From: JBBSAT01 sp046351235
GTDB taxonomy: Bacteria > Myxococcota_A > Polyangia > Polyangiales > Sandaracinaceae
DNA: 64,000 nucleotides
NCBI GenBank assembly: GCA_046351235.1
Contig: JAXLYV010000002.1
Span: 620,001 to 684,000 of the forward strand
Direction: 5' to 3'
Numbering within the stretch: position 1 is the stretch's first letter; each line of letters begins with the position of its first letter. The translations under genes were made by a program, and so were the position numbers. Below, one piece after another: positions 9,301 to 16,945 of this stretch. The notes beneath the pieces were generated by a model, which saw only the letters and a list, made by a program, of their open reading frames with translations, was not told the origin of the DNA and searched no databases.

Positions 9301-9854
9301 TGACCTCGTTCGCGTTCATCGCGGGCCTCGTGCCGCTCGTGCGCGCCACGGGCCCGGGCGCGGTCGGCAACCACACGATCGGCGCCTCCGCTCTCGGCGG
9401 GATGCTCTTCGGGACGATCTTCGGCGTCCTCGTGATCCCGGGCCTCTACTACATCTTCGGCAAGCTCGCCGACGGCCGGAAGCTGATCCGCGACGAAGAG
9501 CTCGAGCCCCTCACGGAGCACGGCCCGCTGCCCGAGGTCGAGGACGATCTGCCCGAGCCGGCGAGCTTGCGGCCCGTCGCGGAGCCCGAGCCGTCGCCCT
9601 CGACGCCGCCGCCTCCGCCGACGCACGCGGCGATGCCGGAGCCCTCTCCGTCGACGCCTCCTCCTCCGCCGACGCTGCCTTCGAGCGCGCCGCCTGCGGA
9701 GACGAAGACCGCGCTGGAGCCGGCGCACGCGACGGCGGGCGAGGCCGAGACGAAGGTCGAGCCGAAGGACGAGACGAAGGACGAGCCGAAGGTCGAGCCG
9801 AAGGACGAGACGAAGGTCGATACGAAGGACGAGCCGAAGGAGAAGAAGCCGTGA
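6372..9854 (+). CDS. RND multidrug efflux pump, inner-membrane permease (AcrB/MexB type)
   Basis: This 1,160-aa protein is a HAE-1 type RND transporter. It starts MLQKFIHRPVLAIVISILI, the usual first membrane helix. The proton relay is complete: adjacent Asp409-Asp410 in the fourth helix (GVVVDDAIVVVE) and Lys941 in the tenth (LLGKNAVLIVEF), matching D407/D408/K940 of AcrB. It would export hydrophobic drugs, detergents or metabolites using the proton gradient. Family proteins usually stop near residue 1,040-1,050; this one adds ~120 cytoplasmic residues, first Pro-rich and duplicated (PSPSTPPPPPT twice), then a Lys/Glu/Asp-rich imperfect repeat. The stop overlaps the next gene (GTGA), so the operon is translationally coupled. 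Confidence 0.95.
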   Translation: MLQKFIHRPVLAIVISILIVFVGVLAIRSRPISQFPSIAPPVVAVTLSFPGASAHVLVESALIPMERSINGVQGMRYMTSDATSAGEATIQVVFEPGTDPNIAVVNVKNRVDQVMSLLPELVRLEGVVVMPVQPSMLMYVNLYSTDPNTDETFLYNFANVHLVAELQRIPGLGRVTILGNRQYAMRIWLRPDRMRAYNVSIDEVMEAIGEQSIIGRPGRTGQASGRTAQSIEYVLTYQSRYSEPEQYANIIIRATPDGETLHLHDIADVELGSEFQSIYSNLDDHPSAAIVLKQNYGSNAAEVIDQVKERLEELQRTTFPPNMHYSINYDVSAFLDASIEQVIHTLGEAFVLVALVVFLFLGDWRSTLIPTLAVPVSLIGAFIFMQAFDLTINLITLFALVLAIGVVVDDAIVVVEAVHAKMAEKHVGPYKAVTLVMGEISGAIIAITLLMAAVFVPVAFMTGPVGVFYRQFSITMASSIVLSGIVALTLTPVLCAMILKPHAHGAPKRRTPVGIFIDWFNRRFDAVTNRYVQLLGLIVTRRSVTFVILALFGFGIFSVNQTLPAGFIPNEDQGQIYAIIQTPPGTTLERTNAVVRELQTIARGIEGVESVSSLAGYEILTEGRGSNAGTCLINLRPWAERTHSVHEIVEELEEQTHDIGAVVEFFEPPSVPGYGAADGFALRLLDMGEETDYQEFDRVNRELMDALRQRPELTGLFTFFAANYPQYELVIDNELAMQKGVTISRALENLDILVGSTYEQGFIRFGRFFKVYVQSLPEYRRQPSDILDLYVENDRGEMVPYREFMTLRETQGPNEITRYNLYNSSAIRGRPAPGYTSGDAIAAIREVAAATLPSGYDIAWEGLSYDESRRGNEAIVIFLIVLAFVYLVLAAQYESFILPFAVILSLPMGIFGAFLLLRALGLANDIYAQVGLVMLVGLLGKNAVLIVEFAVQRRNAGLELKDAAIEAARARFRPILMTSFAFIAGLVPLVRATGPGAVGNHTIGASALGGMLFGTIFGVLVIPGLYYIFGKLADGRKLIRDEELEPLTEHGPLPEVEDDLPEPASLRPVAEPEPSPSTPPPPPTHAAMPEPSPSTPPPPPTLPSSAPPAETKTALEPAHATAGEAETKVEPKDETKDEPKVEPKDETKVDTKDEPKEKKP

Positions 9855-11374
9855 CGCGGCGGACCTCTCTCGTCGCGGTGCTCGCGGCGCTCGGTCTGGC
9901 CGCGCTCCTTCCCGGCTGCATCCCGGATCCGCCCGGGGGCGCAGCGCGTGCCGCCCACACCGACGTGCCCGCGACCTTCGGCGGCGAGACGCCGGCCGAC
10001 GGCGGCGGCGAGGGGGCGAGCGATGGGGCGACGGCGGCCGGAGAGGACGAGTCGAGCTCGGCCGAGGTCGACTGGCACGACTTCTTCGAGGACGCGCACC
10101 TCGTCTCGCTCATCGACGCCGCCCTCCAGAACAACCAGGAGCTGAACATCGCCGTCCAGGAGATGATCGTCCGCAACAGCGAGGTCATGGCCCGCCGCGG
10201 TGACATCTTCCCGAGCCTCTCGGCAGGTGTCGGCGCGGGCGTCGAGCGCGTCGGGAGCATCACGAGCCAGGGCCGAAGCGACGAGGCCAACGGCGTTCCC
10301 ACCGATCTGCCCGACTTCCAGATCGGCGTGTACGCGTCGTGGGAAGCGGACATCTGGGGCCGCCTCCGCGACACCGCGGACGCCGCGATGTACCGCTACC
10401 TCGCGAGCGCCGAGGGCCGGAACTTCATGATCACCCGCCTCGTCGCCGAGATCGCGACCGAGTACTACGAGCTGCTCGCCCTCGATCGACGCCTCCGGAT
10501 CCTCGACGACACCATCGCGCTCCAGGAGTCCGCGCTCGAGATGGTGCGCATCCAGCAGCAGGCGGCGCACGTCACGATGCTCGCCGTGCGGCGCTTCGAG
10601 GCGCAGCTCCTCGGCTTCCAGAGCCGACGCTTCGAGATCCAACAGGACATCGTCGCGCGCGAGAACCAGATCAACTTCCTCCTCGGCCGCTTCCCGCAGC
10701 ACGTCGACCGCACGACGGACGACTTCCTCGCGATCCCGGCGCCCGCGATCCGGGCCGGCGTGCCCACGCGCCTGCTCGAGAACCGGCCCGACGTGCGCCA
10801 GGCCGAGCACGAGCTGACCGCCTCGCAGCTCAGCGTCTCGGCCGCGCGTGCGGCGTTCTATCCGGCGCTGCGGCTCGATGCCGGCGTGGGCCTCCGTTCC
10901 TACGACATCACGCAGCTCGTCACCACGCCCGCCTCGATCTTCTACAACCTGCTCGGCGGCCTCACCGCGCCGCTCCTGAATCGCAGCGGCATCACGGCCG
11001 ACTACTACGCCGCGAACGCGCAGCAGATGGAGGCGGTGCTGCGCTACGAGCGGACCATCCTGCAGGCCTTCGTCGAGGTCAGCACCGGCCTCGCGCGCGT
11101 GCGCAACCTCGCGAGCGCCTACGAGACGCGATCGGAGCAGGTGGCGCGCCTGCAGGAAGCGGTCGATCTCTCGACCTTGCTCTTCAACGCGGCGCGCGCC
11201 GAGTACCTCGAGGTGCTCACCACGCGCAGCGACTACCTCGAGGCCCAGATGGACCTCGTCGACACCAAGCAGCGCCAGCTGCAGGCCACCGTGACGCTCT
11301 ACCAGGCGCTCGGCGGTGGATGGCGCGTGCACGACCAGCCTGCCGATCCCGAGCCGATGGGTGCCCAGCCATGA
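9851..11374 (+). CDS. Outer-membrane efflux lipoprotein (TolC/NodT family)
   Basis: This 507-aa protein is the outer-membrane channel of the RND operon. A GTG start overlaps the pump stop codon. A lipoprotein signal ends at LAALLPGC, followed by an unusually long Gly/Asp/Glu-rich spacer of about 50 residues before the first helical region. The core shows the duplicated coiled-coil and beta-strand architecture of outer-membrane factors, including TRLLENRPDVRQAEHEL, which is characteristic of the NodT subfamily. It forms the trimeric duct joining the periplasm to the exterior. It overlaps the adaptor gene by ATGA. Confidence 0.93.
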   Translation: MTRRTSLVAVLAALGLAALLPGCIPDPPGGAARAAHTDVPATFGGETPADGGGEGASDGATAAGEDESSSAEVDWHDFFEDAHLVSLIDAALQNNQELNIAVQEMIVRNSEVMARRGDIFPSLSAGVGAGVERVGSITSQGRSDEANGVPTDLPDFQIGVYASWEADIWGRLRDTADAAMYRYLASAEGRNFMITRLVAEIATEYYELLALDRRLRILDDTIALQESALEMVRIQQQAAHVTMLAVRRFEAQLLGFQSRRFEIQQDIVARENQINFLLGRFPQHVDRTTDDFLAIPAPAIRAGVPTRLLENRPDVRQAEHELTASQLSVSAARAAFYPALRLDAGVGLRSYDITQLVTTPASIFYNLLGGLTAPLLNRSGITADYYAANAQQMEAVLRYERTILQAFVEVSTGLARVRNLASAYETRSEQVARLQEAVDLSTLLFNAARAEYLEVLTTRSDYLEAQMDLVDTKQRQLQATVTLYQALGGGWRVHDQPADPEPMGAQP

Positions 11375-12462
11375 CGAATCGAAACACGAAGCTCTCCGCG
11401 CTCGCCCTGGCCGCGGCGATGCTCGCCGCGTGCAGTCACCACGAAGAGCACGCCGAAGCGCCAGCCGCGTTCGAGGTCACTTCCGTGCTCCGCGAGGACA
11501 CCGACCTCGTCCACGAGTACGTCTGCCAGATCCGCGCGATCCAGCACATCGAGGTTCGCGCGCTCGAGAGCGGCTATCTCTCGGACATCTTCATCGACGA
11601 GGGGCAGGCCGTGCATCGCGGGCAGCACCTCTTCCAGATCATGCCCACCGTGTACCAGGCCGAGCTCGGTGCTGCGTCGGCCGAGCAGCAGCGCGCGCAG
11701 ATCGAGTTCCAGAACACGCAGATGCTGCGCGATGCGGGCGTCGTCTCGCCGCAGGAGCTCGCGCTCGCGCAGGCGGCGCTCGATCAGTCGACCGCGCAGC
11801 GGAGCCTCGCGCAGGCGCACCTGCGCTTCGCGAGCCTCGACGCGCCCTTCGACGGCATCGTCGGCCGCCTCATGGTGCGGCGCGGGAGCCTCCTGCAGGA
11901 AGGCGAGCTGCTCACCGTGCTCGCCGACAACAGCCAGATGTGGGTGTACTTCAACCTCAGCGAGGCCGAGTACCTCGACTACCGCCGCCACCACGAGGTC
12001 GGAGATCCCGTGCCCGTCCAGCTCCGCATGGCGAACGGGGAGATCTTCGACCAGCCCGGCGTGATCCAGACCATCGAGGCCGACTTCAACAACGAGACCG
12101 GCACGATCGCGTTTCGCGCCGGCTTCCCGAACCCGAACAACCTCCTGCGGCACGGCGAGACGGGCGAGATCTTGATGACGACGACGCTCCCCCACGTCCT
12201 CGTGATCCCGCAAGAAGCGACCTACCGAGTGCTCGACCGCACGTTCGTGTACGTCGTGGGCGACGATCACGTCGTGCATGCGCGCGAGGTGACGTTGGGC
12301 GAGCAGATGCCGCACGTCTACGTGGTCGAGAACGGCCTCGAGGAGAACGAGCACGTCCTCATCGAGGGCCTTCGTCGCGTGGCCGACGGCGACACGATCG
12401 ATCCCCAGCTCCGCGACCCTCACGAGGTGCTCGAAGAGCTGCGCACGCTTCACGCGGACTGA
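11371..12462 (+). CDS. RND efflux periplasmic adaptor lipoprotein (AcrA/MexA type)
   Basis: This 363-aa membrane-fusion protein links the pump and the outer-membrane channel. It has a lipoprotein signal ending in MLAAC. A barrel-sandwich lipoyl half follows at VRALESGYLSDIFIDEGQAV, then a short helical hairpin and the second lipoyl half DAPFDGIVGRLMVRRGSLLQ. The C-terminal beta-barrel and membrane-proximal domains complete it. The gene order is pump, channel, adaptor, with four-base overlaps throughout. That differs from the common adaptor-first order but leaves the system complete. No local transcriptional regulator accompanies it. Confidence 0.94.
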   Translation: MTNRNTKLSALALAAAMLAACSHHEEHAEAPAAFEVTSVLREDTDLVHEYVCQIRAIQHIEVRALESGYLSDIFIDEGQAVHRGQHLFQIMPTVYQAELGAASAEQQRAQIEFQNTQMLRDAGVVSPQELALAQAALDQSTAQRSLAQAHLRFASLDAPFDGIVGRLMVRRGSLLQEGELLTVLADNSQMWVYFNLSEAEYLDYRRHHEVGDPVPVQLRMANGEIFDQPGVIQTIEADFNNETGTIAFRAGFPNPNNLLRHGETGEILMTTTLPHVLVIPQEATYRVLDRTFVYVVGDDHVVHAREVTLGEQMPHVYVVENGLEENEHVLIEGLRRVADGDTIDPQLRDPHEVLEELRTLHAD

Positions 12463-12478
12463 AGGCCCGCAGGAAGCG

Positions 12479-13624
12479 TCAGAGCCCGATCTGCTTGGCG
12501 ATGATCACCTTCATGATCTCGCTCGTGCCCGCGTAGATGCGCTGCACGCGGGCGTCGACGAAGGCGCGCGCGACCGGGTACTCCATCATGTAGCCGTAGC
12601 CGCCGAAGAACTGGAGGCACGTGTCCACCACGCGCTGGTTCATCTCGCTGACCCAGAGCTTGGCCATCGAGCACTCCTTGACGAGGTACTTTCCGGCGGC
12701 GTGATCGGCCACGAGGCGGTCGACGAAGGCGCGCCCGATCTCGATCTCGGTCGCGCACTCGGCGAGCTTGAACTGCGTGTTCTGCATCTTGCCGATCGGC
12801 TTTCCGAAGGCCTTGCGCTCGCCCACGTACTTCAGCGTGTCGGCGAGCACCTGCTCGGCCGCGGCCTGGCAGCCGATGGCCACGCAGAGGCGCTCCTGCT
12901 GGAGCTTCTGCATCAGCATCAGGAAGCCGGCGCCCTCGTCGCCGAGCCGGTTCGCCGCGGGGATGCGGCAACCCTCGAAGTGCAGCTCGCTCGTGTCCTG
13001 GGACGAGAGGCCCATCTTCTCGAGCAGCTTTCCCTTCGTGAAGCCGGGCGTGCCTGCCTCCACCACGAAGAGCGAGATCGCGCGGTGCGGCTCGACCGAG
13101 GCATCGCCGGTGCGCGCGACGACGATGCAGAGATCGCAGAGCTGACCGTTCGAGATGAAGGTCTTGCTGCCGTCGAGCACGTAGGTGTCGCCCTCGCGCC
13201 GCGCGGTGGCCTTCACGTTCGCGAGATCGCTCCCGGTGCCGGGCTCGGTCATCGCGATGGCCGTCACGATCGCGCCGCTCGCGCAGCCGGGCAGCCACTT
13301 CTTCTTCTGCTCCTCGGTGCCGAACGCGTGCAGGTAGGGCACGACGATGTCCGAGTGCAGCGCCATCGCGAAGCCGTCGTCGTAGGCGCGCGCCAGCTCC
13401 TCCATCACGACCACCGAGTGCAGGAAGTCACCGCCCGGACCGCCGTACTTCTCCTCGAGCCAGGGGCAGAGGAAGCCCGCGGCGCCGGCCTTGCGCCACG
13501 CATCGCGATCCACGACGCCGTGCTCGCGCCACTTCGGCTGCGCGGGCTTCACTTCGCGATCGACGAACTCGCGGAAGGCCTTGCGGAAAAGATCGTGCTC
13601 TTCGCGGAACAGAGTGCGGTCCAT
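12479..13624 (-). CDS. Acyl-CoA dehydrogenase
   Basis: This 381-aa FAD-dependent enzyme carries out alpha,beta-dehydrogenation of an acyl-CoA thioester. Visible motifs are the N-terminal helical domain with GFLCPWLEEKYGGPGGD, AMTEPGTGSDLANVKATA in the FAD-binding beta domain, RKAFGKPIGKMQNTQFKLAE and GGYGYMMEYPVARAFVDARV. The C-terminal IYAGTSEIM replaces the IYEGT of medium-chain enzymes. Long-chain and isovaleryl-type members also lack Glu there and use a base on another helix, so this one is more like those. It sits 19 bp downstream of dciA on the same strand. Exact chain-length preference is unknown. Confidence 0.94.
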   Translation of the reverse strand: MDRTLFREEHDLFRKAFREFVDREVKPAQPKWREHGVVDRDAWRKAGAAGFLCPWLEEKYGGPGGDFLHSVVVMEELARAYDDGFAMALHSDIVVPYLHAFGTEEQKKKWLPGCASGAIVTAIAMTEPGTGSDLANVKATARREGDTYVLDGSKTFISNGQLCDLCIVVARTGDASVEPHRAISLFVVEAGTPGFTKGKLLEKMGLSSQDTSELHFEGCRIPAANRLGDEGAGFLMLMQKLQQERLCVAIGCQAAAEQVLADTLKYVGERKAFGKPIGKMQNTQFKLAECATEIEIGRAFVDRLVADHAAGKYLVKECSMAKLWVSEMNQRVVDTCLQFFGGYGYMMEYPVARAFVDARVQRIYAGTSEIMKVIIAKQIGL

Positions 13625-13643
13625 GGCCCGCGAGGGTACCGCG

Positions 13644-14153
13644 TCAGCGTGGGATCGGGGCGAGCGCCGCGCAGGCCGCGTCCCTCAGCGCCCGGCGCAG
13701 CTCCTCGTCGCTCACCGCGGCGAGCGCGGCGCGGAGCGGTGGCGGCAGCGCCGAGGGATCGAGGGGCGTCACCGCGACCGGTGGCGGCTCGGGCTCCACG
13801 GGGACGCGCTCGGGCAGCGGGCCCACGCGCGGCGCCAGACGCTCGACCCCCATGCGTGGATCGCGTGCGCGCATGTGCTCCATGAGGCGGGGCGCGAGCA
13901 GGCTCACCTCCTGCGCCCAGACGCTCGTGCGCGCGTGAAGGTGCAGCGTCCCGTCGCGGAAGCGCACGGGCACCACCTCCTGCGCTACGCGCGGCGGCAC
14001 GCTGCGCTCCCAGAGCGCCGTCAGCCGGGCGAGCTTCGCGTGCGCCGGCTCCTTGCTCGGCATCGCGCGCGGCACGAGCTCGGCGAGCGAGGCCATGCCC
14101 TGGCTCTTGTGGCGTCGTCGTCGCGGGCGACGCTTGGGAGGCTCCTCGTACAT
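13644..14153 (-). CDS. dciA: DUF721 protein, DciA-type helicase loader
   Basis: This 169-aa protein matches the DUF721/DciA family. It has an N-terminal basic RRPRRRRHKSQ stretch, then the KH-like core with ARLTALWERSVPPRVAQEVVPVRFRDGTLHLHARTSVWA-type strands (core residues roughly 40-95). A proline-rich linker and a short C-terminal helix follow. DciA proteins bind and load the replicative helicase DnaB in bacteria lacking DnaC or DnaI; a DnaB gene lies at 57622-59022. Here it is the next gene after the GpsA-like gene with one base between, so it belongs to that leftward operon. DUF721 is often poorly conserved, so the functional transfer is an inference. Confidence 0.75.
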   Translation of the reverse strand: MYEEPPKRRPRRRRHKSQGMASLAELVPRAMPSKEPAHAKLARLTALWERSVPPRVAQEVVPVRFRDGTLHLHARTSVWAQEVSLLAPRLMEHMRARDPRMGVERLAPRVGPLPERVPVEPEPPPVAVTPLDPSALPPPLRAALAAVSDEELRRALRDAACAALAPIPR

Positions 14154-14154
14154 C

Positions 14155-15114
14155 TCACTCGCGGTGGACGCGGCGCGCCATCAGCTGCGCGACCGCGGCC
14201 TCGGGCGTCATCTGACCGTCGAGGATCTCGGCGAGCACGTCGGTGATCGGGATCTCGATCCCGCGGCGCGCGGCGTGGCGCTGCATGCGGCGCGCGATGG
14301 CGATGCCCTCGACGTAGGCGTTCGCCTCGCGACCGGCCTGCTCGAGCGTGGCGCCGCGCCCGAGCGCGCGGCCGAGCTTGATCTCGGGGCGTTCGTCACC
14401 GAACGCGGCCGACATCAGATCGCCCACCCCCGCCATCCCGGCGAAGGTGCGCTCTTCGGCGCCGAACGAGATGCCGAGCCGCGCCGCTTCGGCGAGGCCG
14501 CGCGTCATCATCACCGAGAGCGCGCCCGGGCCGAAGCCGAGCTGCTGCGCGTAGCCGAGGGCGAGCGCGAGCAGGCCCACGAGCGCCGAGGCGAGCTCGA
14601 CGCCGATCAGGTCCTCGGTCTGGTACATGCGCATCGCGCTGCCCGCGATGGCCTCGCGCACGGCCTCGCCCACCTCGGGGAACGAGGAGCCGACGATCCC
14701 GCCCGCCGGCGTGCCTTCGAGCAGCGCGCGCGCGTGGAGGGGCCCCGCGAGGCACCCGAGGCGGCGCGCGGCCGTCTCTTCGCGGAAGACCTCGCTCACC
14801 GTGCGGAGCTCCTCGCCGACGAGGCCGCGGCTGACGTGCACCACGAGGTGGCGCCCGTCGATGTGCTTGCCGAGCGAGCGCGCGACCTCGTGCACGTGCG
14901 TCGAGGGCACGGCGACGAGGATCAGATCCATCGCCGCGAGATCTCCGAGCTCGCCCGTGGCGCGTACGCGCTCGCTGCGCGGGATCGCCGCGCTGCGGCG
15001 CGAGAAGATCAGCGCCTCGTTGCCCACGCGCTCGACGGCCCGCGCGAGGCCGAGGCCGAACGTGCCGCCGCCGACGATCCCCACCGAGAGCTTGTGCTTG
15101 TGCTTCTCCGTCAT
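14155..15114 (-). CDS. GpsA-like protein lacking catalytic residues
   Basis: This 319-aa protein has the overall layout of NAD(P)-dependent glycerol-3-phosphate dehydrogenase. It has a Rossmann GGGTFGLGLA, AGPLHARALLEG, IGVELASALVGLLALALG, TRGLAEAARLG and TFAGMAGVGDL. Several active-site positions are changed. The Lys-Asn of E. coli GVQLGGAVKNVIAIGAG is Val179-Gly180, the Lys of TKGLE is Arg96, and the SRNRR loop is DERPE. It may be a pseudoenzyme, a regulator or an enzyme with a new substrate. It follows the PlsB-like acyltransferase directly; an alternative GTG start at 15129 overlaps that gene's stop (GTGA). The ATG at 15114 has an upstream GGAAG. Confidence 0.8.
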   Translation of the reverse strand: MTEKHKHKLSVGIVGGGTFGLGLARAVERVGNEALIFSRRSAAIPRSERVRATGELGDLAAMDLILVAVPSTHVHEVARSLGKHIDGRHLVVHVSRGLVGEELRTVSEVFREETAARRLGCLAGPLHARALLEGTPAGGIVGSSFPEVGEAVREAIAGSAMRMYQTEDLIGVELASALVGLLALALGYAQQLGFGPGALSVMMTRGLAEAARLGISFGAEERTFAGMAGVGDLMSAAFGDERPEIKLGRALGRGATLEQAGREANAYVEGIAIARRMQRHAARRGIEIPITDVLAEILDGQMTPEAAVAQLMARRVHRE

Positions 15115-15125
15115 CGCTCTTCCGT

Positions 15126-16868
15126 TCACGCGAGGCCGAGGCGCGCGATCTCGCGGGCCGCGCCGAGGTCTTGCTCGCTCGCGATGCGCTCGGCGTACGC
15201 GATCAGGCGGTTCTGGTAGTAGAGGAGCAGTGTCGGATCCTCGAGCACCACGCCCCCGCTCGCGTCACGCGAGACGATCGTGCGGCGGTGGTAGCCGGAG
15301 AGGGCCGTGAACACGCGCTCGACGAGCTGCTCGGGCGCCAGCGCGCGCACGGCAGCGCTCAGCCGCACCTCGCCGCGTTGCTCCATTGCGCGGAGTCGAT
15401 CCTGCGCGAAGGCGACCTCGCGCACGAGCTCCTCGCGCGGCATCGTGATCTCGCCGCGGTGACGCAGGCGACCGAAGAGGTCGACGCCGGGCGTGTCGCG
15501 CACCAAGCGGCGGAAGAGCACGTGGGAGACGACCTGGGTGCCCATGAGCACGGTCTCGCGCTCGTAGACCTCCACGAGGTGGCGGCCGAGCTCGCGCGTG
15601 TAGGCGGCGTCGCGCCGAGGGTCGACCTTCGGCACGCCGCGCGCGCTCACGTAGCCGCCGGGATCGATCGGGCGGCCGTCGGGGGTCACCGAGCGCCCCT
15701 CGTCGTCGACCGGGTTGCCGAAGGGGTCCATCGGCTGCGCGAAGCGGATCACGGCGGGGCTCTCGACCTCGCCGAGCTTGCGGATGAAGGCGACCCAGCG
15801 ATCGAGCTGCGAGAACTCGTCGTCCTCGATGATGTAGCGCGCCTTGCCGGACTCCTTGAGCCAGTCCTCGATGAGCGTCTCGGCCTCGAGGACGAGGGCG
15901 TAGTTGATCGTCGTCGGCACGAAGAACACGGGGCGCGAGATGCCGCGCACGCGGTTGTTCGCGAAGGCCTCGACGGCCGTGCCCGCGAGGCCGAGCTTGA
16001 GCCGCCGCTCGACCATCCCCGAGCGGCTACGCGTGCCGCCCGGGAAGAAGAGCGAGTGGTAGCCGCGCTCGATCATCACGCACGAGTACGCCTTCAGCAC
16101 GTCCTTGTAGAGCTGGGCGCGGATCCGGCGGTCGACGCGATAGGCGCCGAGGTTGTGCATGAAGAACGAGACGATCGGGTTCGAGAACAGGTTCTTGCCG
16201 GCGCCGTAGACGACGGGCGGCAGGTCGTCGCGCATGAGCGCGTACCCGAGCACGACCGAGTCGAGGTTCGAGAGGTGCGTCGGGACGAAGACGAGCGTGC
16301 CGATCTTTCCGAGGCGGCGGATCCGATCGATCGGGCCCTCGGTCGTCATGAGCTCGTCGACCGGGCTGCCGCGGCCCGAGCCGATCGAGGCGAGGTCGCC
16401 CGGGAGGCTGGAGGGCTTGAGGATGCCGGTGAGCGCGTGCGGGACCACGCGCGTGGCGAACGAGTAGACGCGCGGGTCGAAGTTCCCGGCGACGTCCTTC
16501 GCCATCCGCTCGCAGATGTCGTGGTAGGTCGCGCGCTTGGTCTCCTCGCTCATCTTGCCGACGCGCTTGATGACGCTGCGCCAGAACTGGAGCGACTGAC
16601 GCGTCTCGTCGTCCTTCTGCGAGTGCAGGCGCCGCGCCTCTTCGTTCGCGGCGTCGTTGAGGATGTACTCGAGCGGCGGCTTGCTCGGCGTCCCGGGTGG
16701 CCCGAGGCGCAGCTCGAGGCGCCGCACCACCTCGCGCACGATGTCGTCGCGCTCGCCGTTGAACCAGAAGATCGCCGGATCGTCGGGCTTGGGCACGTAC
16801 GCGCTCATCCGCGGAAGGCGCATCGGACGTTCGAGCAGACGCTTGATCGCGGTCACCGGCGAGGGCAT
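15126..16868 (-). CDS. Glycerol-3-phosphate acyltransferase-like protein (PlsB/GPAT family)
   Basis: This 580-aa protein belongs to the large lysophospholipid/glycerol-phosphate acyltransferase superfamily. The catalytic HX4D is present as His198 to Asp203 in PTHLSNLDS. The substrate motif FFPGGTRSRSG follows downstream, as does the RPVFFVPTTINY block typical of PlsB-like enzymes. It probably transfers an acyl group to glycerol-3-phosphate or a related acceptor at the inner membrane. The C-terminal ~200 residues are helical and less recognisable. Its direct coupling to a GpsA-like gene fits a glycerolipid role, although that partner looks catalytically altered. The start is set by the ATG at 16868; sequence upstream is not family-like. 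Confidence 0.87.
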   Translation of the reverse strand: MPSPVTAIKRLLERPMRLPRMSAYVPKPDDPAIFWFNGERDDIVREVVRRLELRLGPPGTPSKPPLEYILNDAANEEARRLHSQKDDETRQSLQFWRSVIKRVGKMSEETKRATYHDICERMAKDVAGNFDPRVYSFATRVVPHALTGILKPSSLPGDLASIGSGRGSPVDELMTTEGPIDRIRRLGKIGTLVFVPTHLSNLDSVVLGYALMRDDLPPVVYGAGKNLFSNPIVSFFMHNLGAYRVDRRIRAQLYKDVLKAYSCVMIERGYHSLFFPGGTRSRSGMVERRLKLGLAGTAVEAFANNRVRGISRPVFFVPTTINYALVLEAETLIEDWLKESGKARYIIEDDEFSQLDRWVAFIRKLGEVESPAVIRFAQPMDPFGNPVDDEGRSVTPDGRPIDPGGYVSARGVPKVDPRRDAAYTRELGRHLVEVYERETVLMGTQVVSHVLFRRLVRDTPGVDLFGRLRHRGEITMPREELVREVAFAQDRLRAMEQRGEVRLSAAVRALAPEQLVERVFTALSGYHRRTIVSRDASGGVVLEDPTLLLYYQNRLIAYAERIASEQDLGAAREIARLGLA

Positions 16869-16945
16869 CGCTGCGAAGCTAACACGACGGGGCAGGGGGG
16901 GAGCGGCGAGGCGAGCCGCGTGTCGTGGCCACGGCCCCGCGACGA

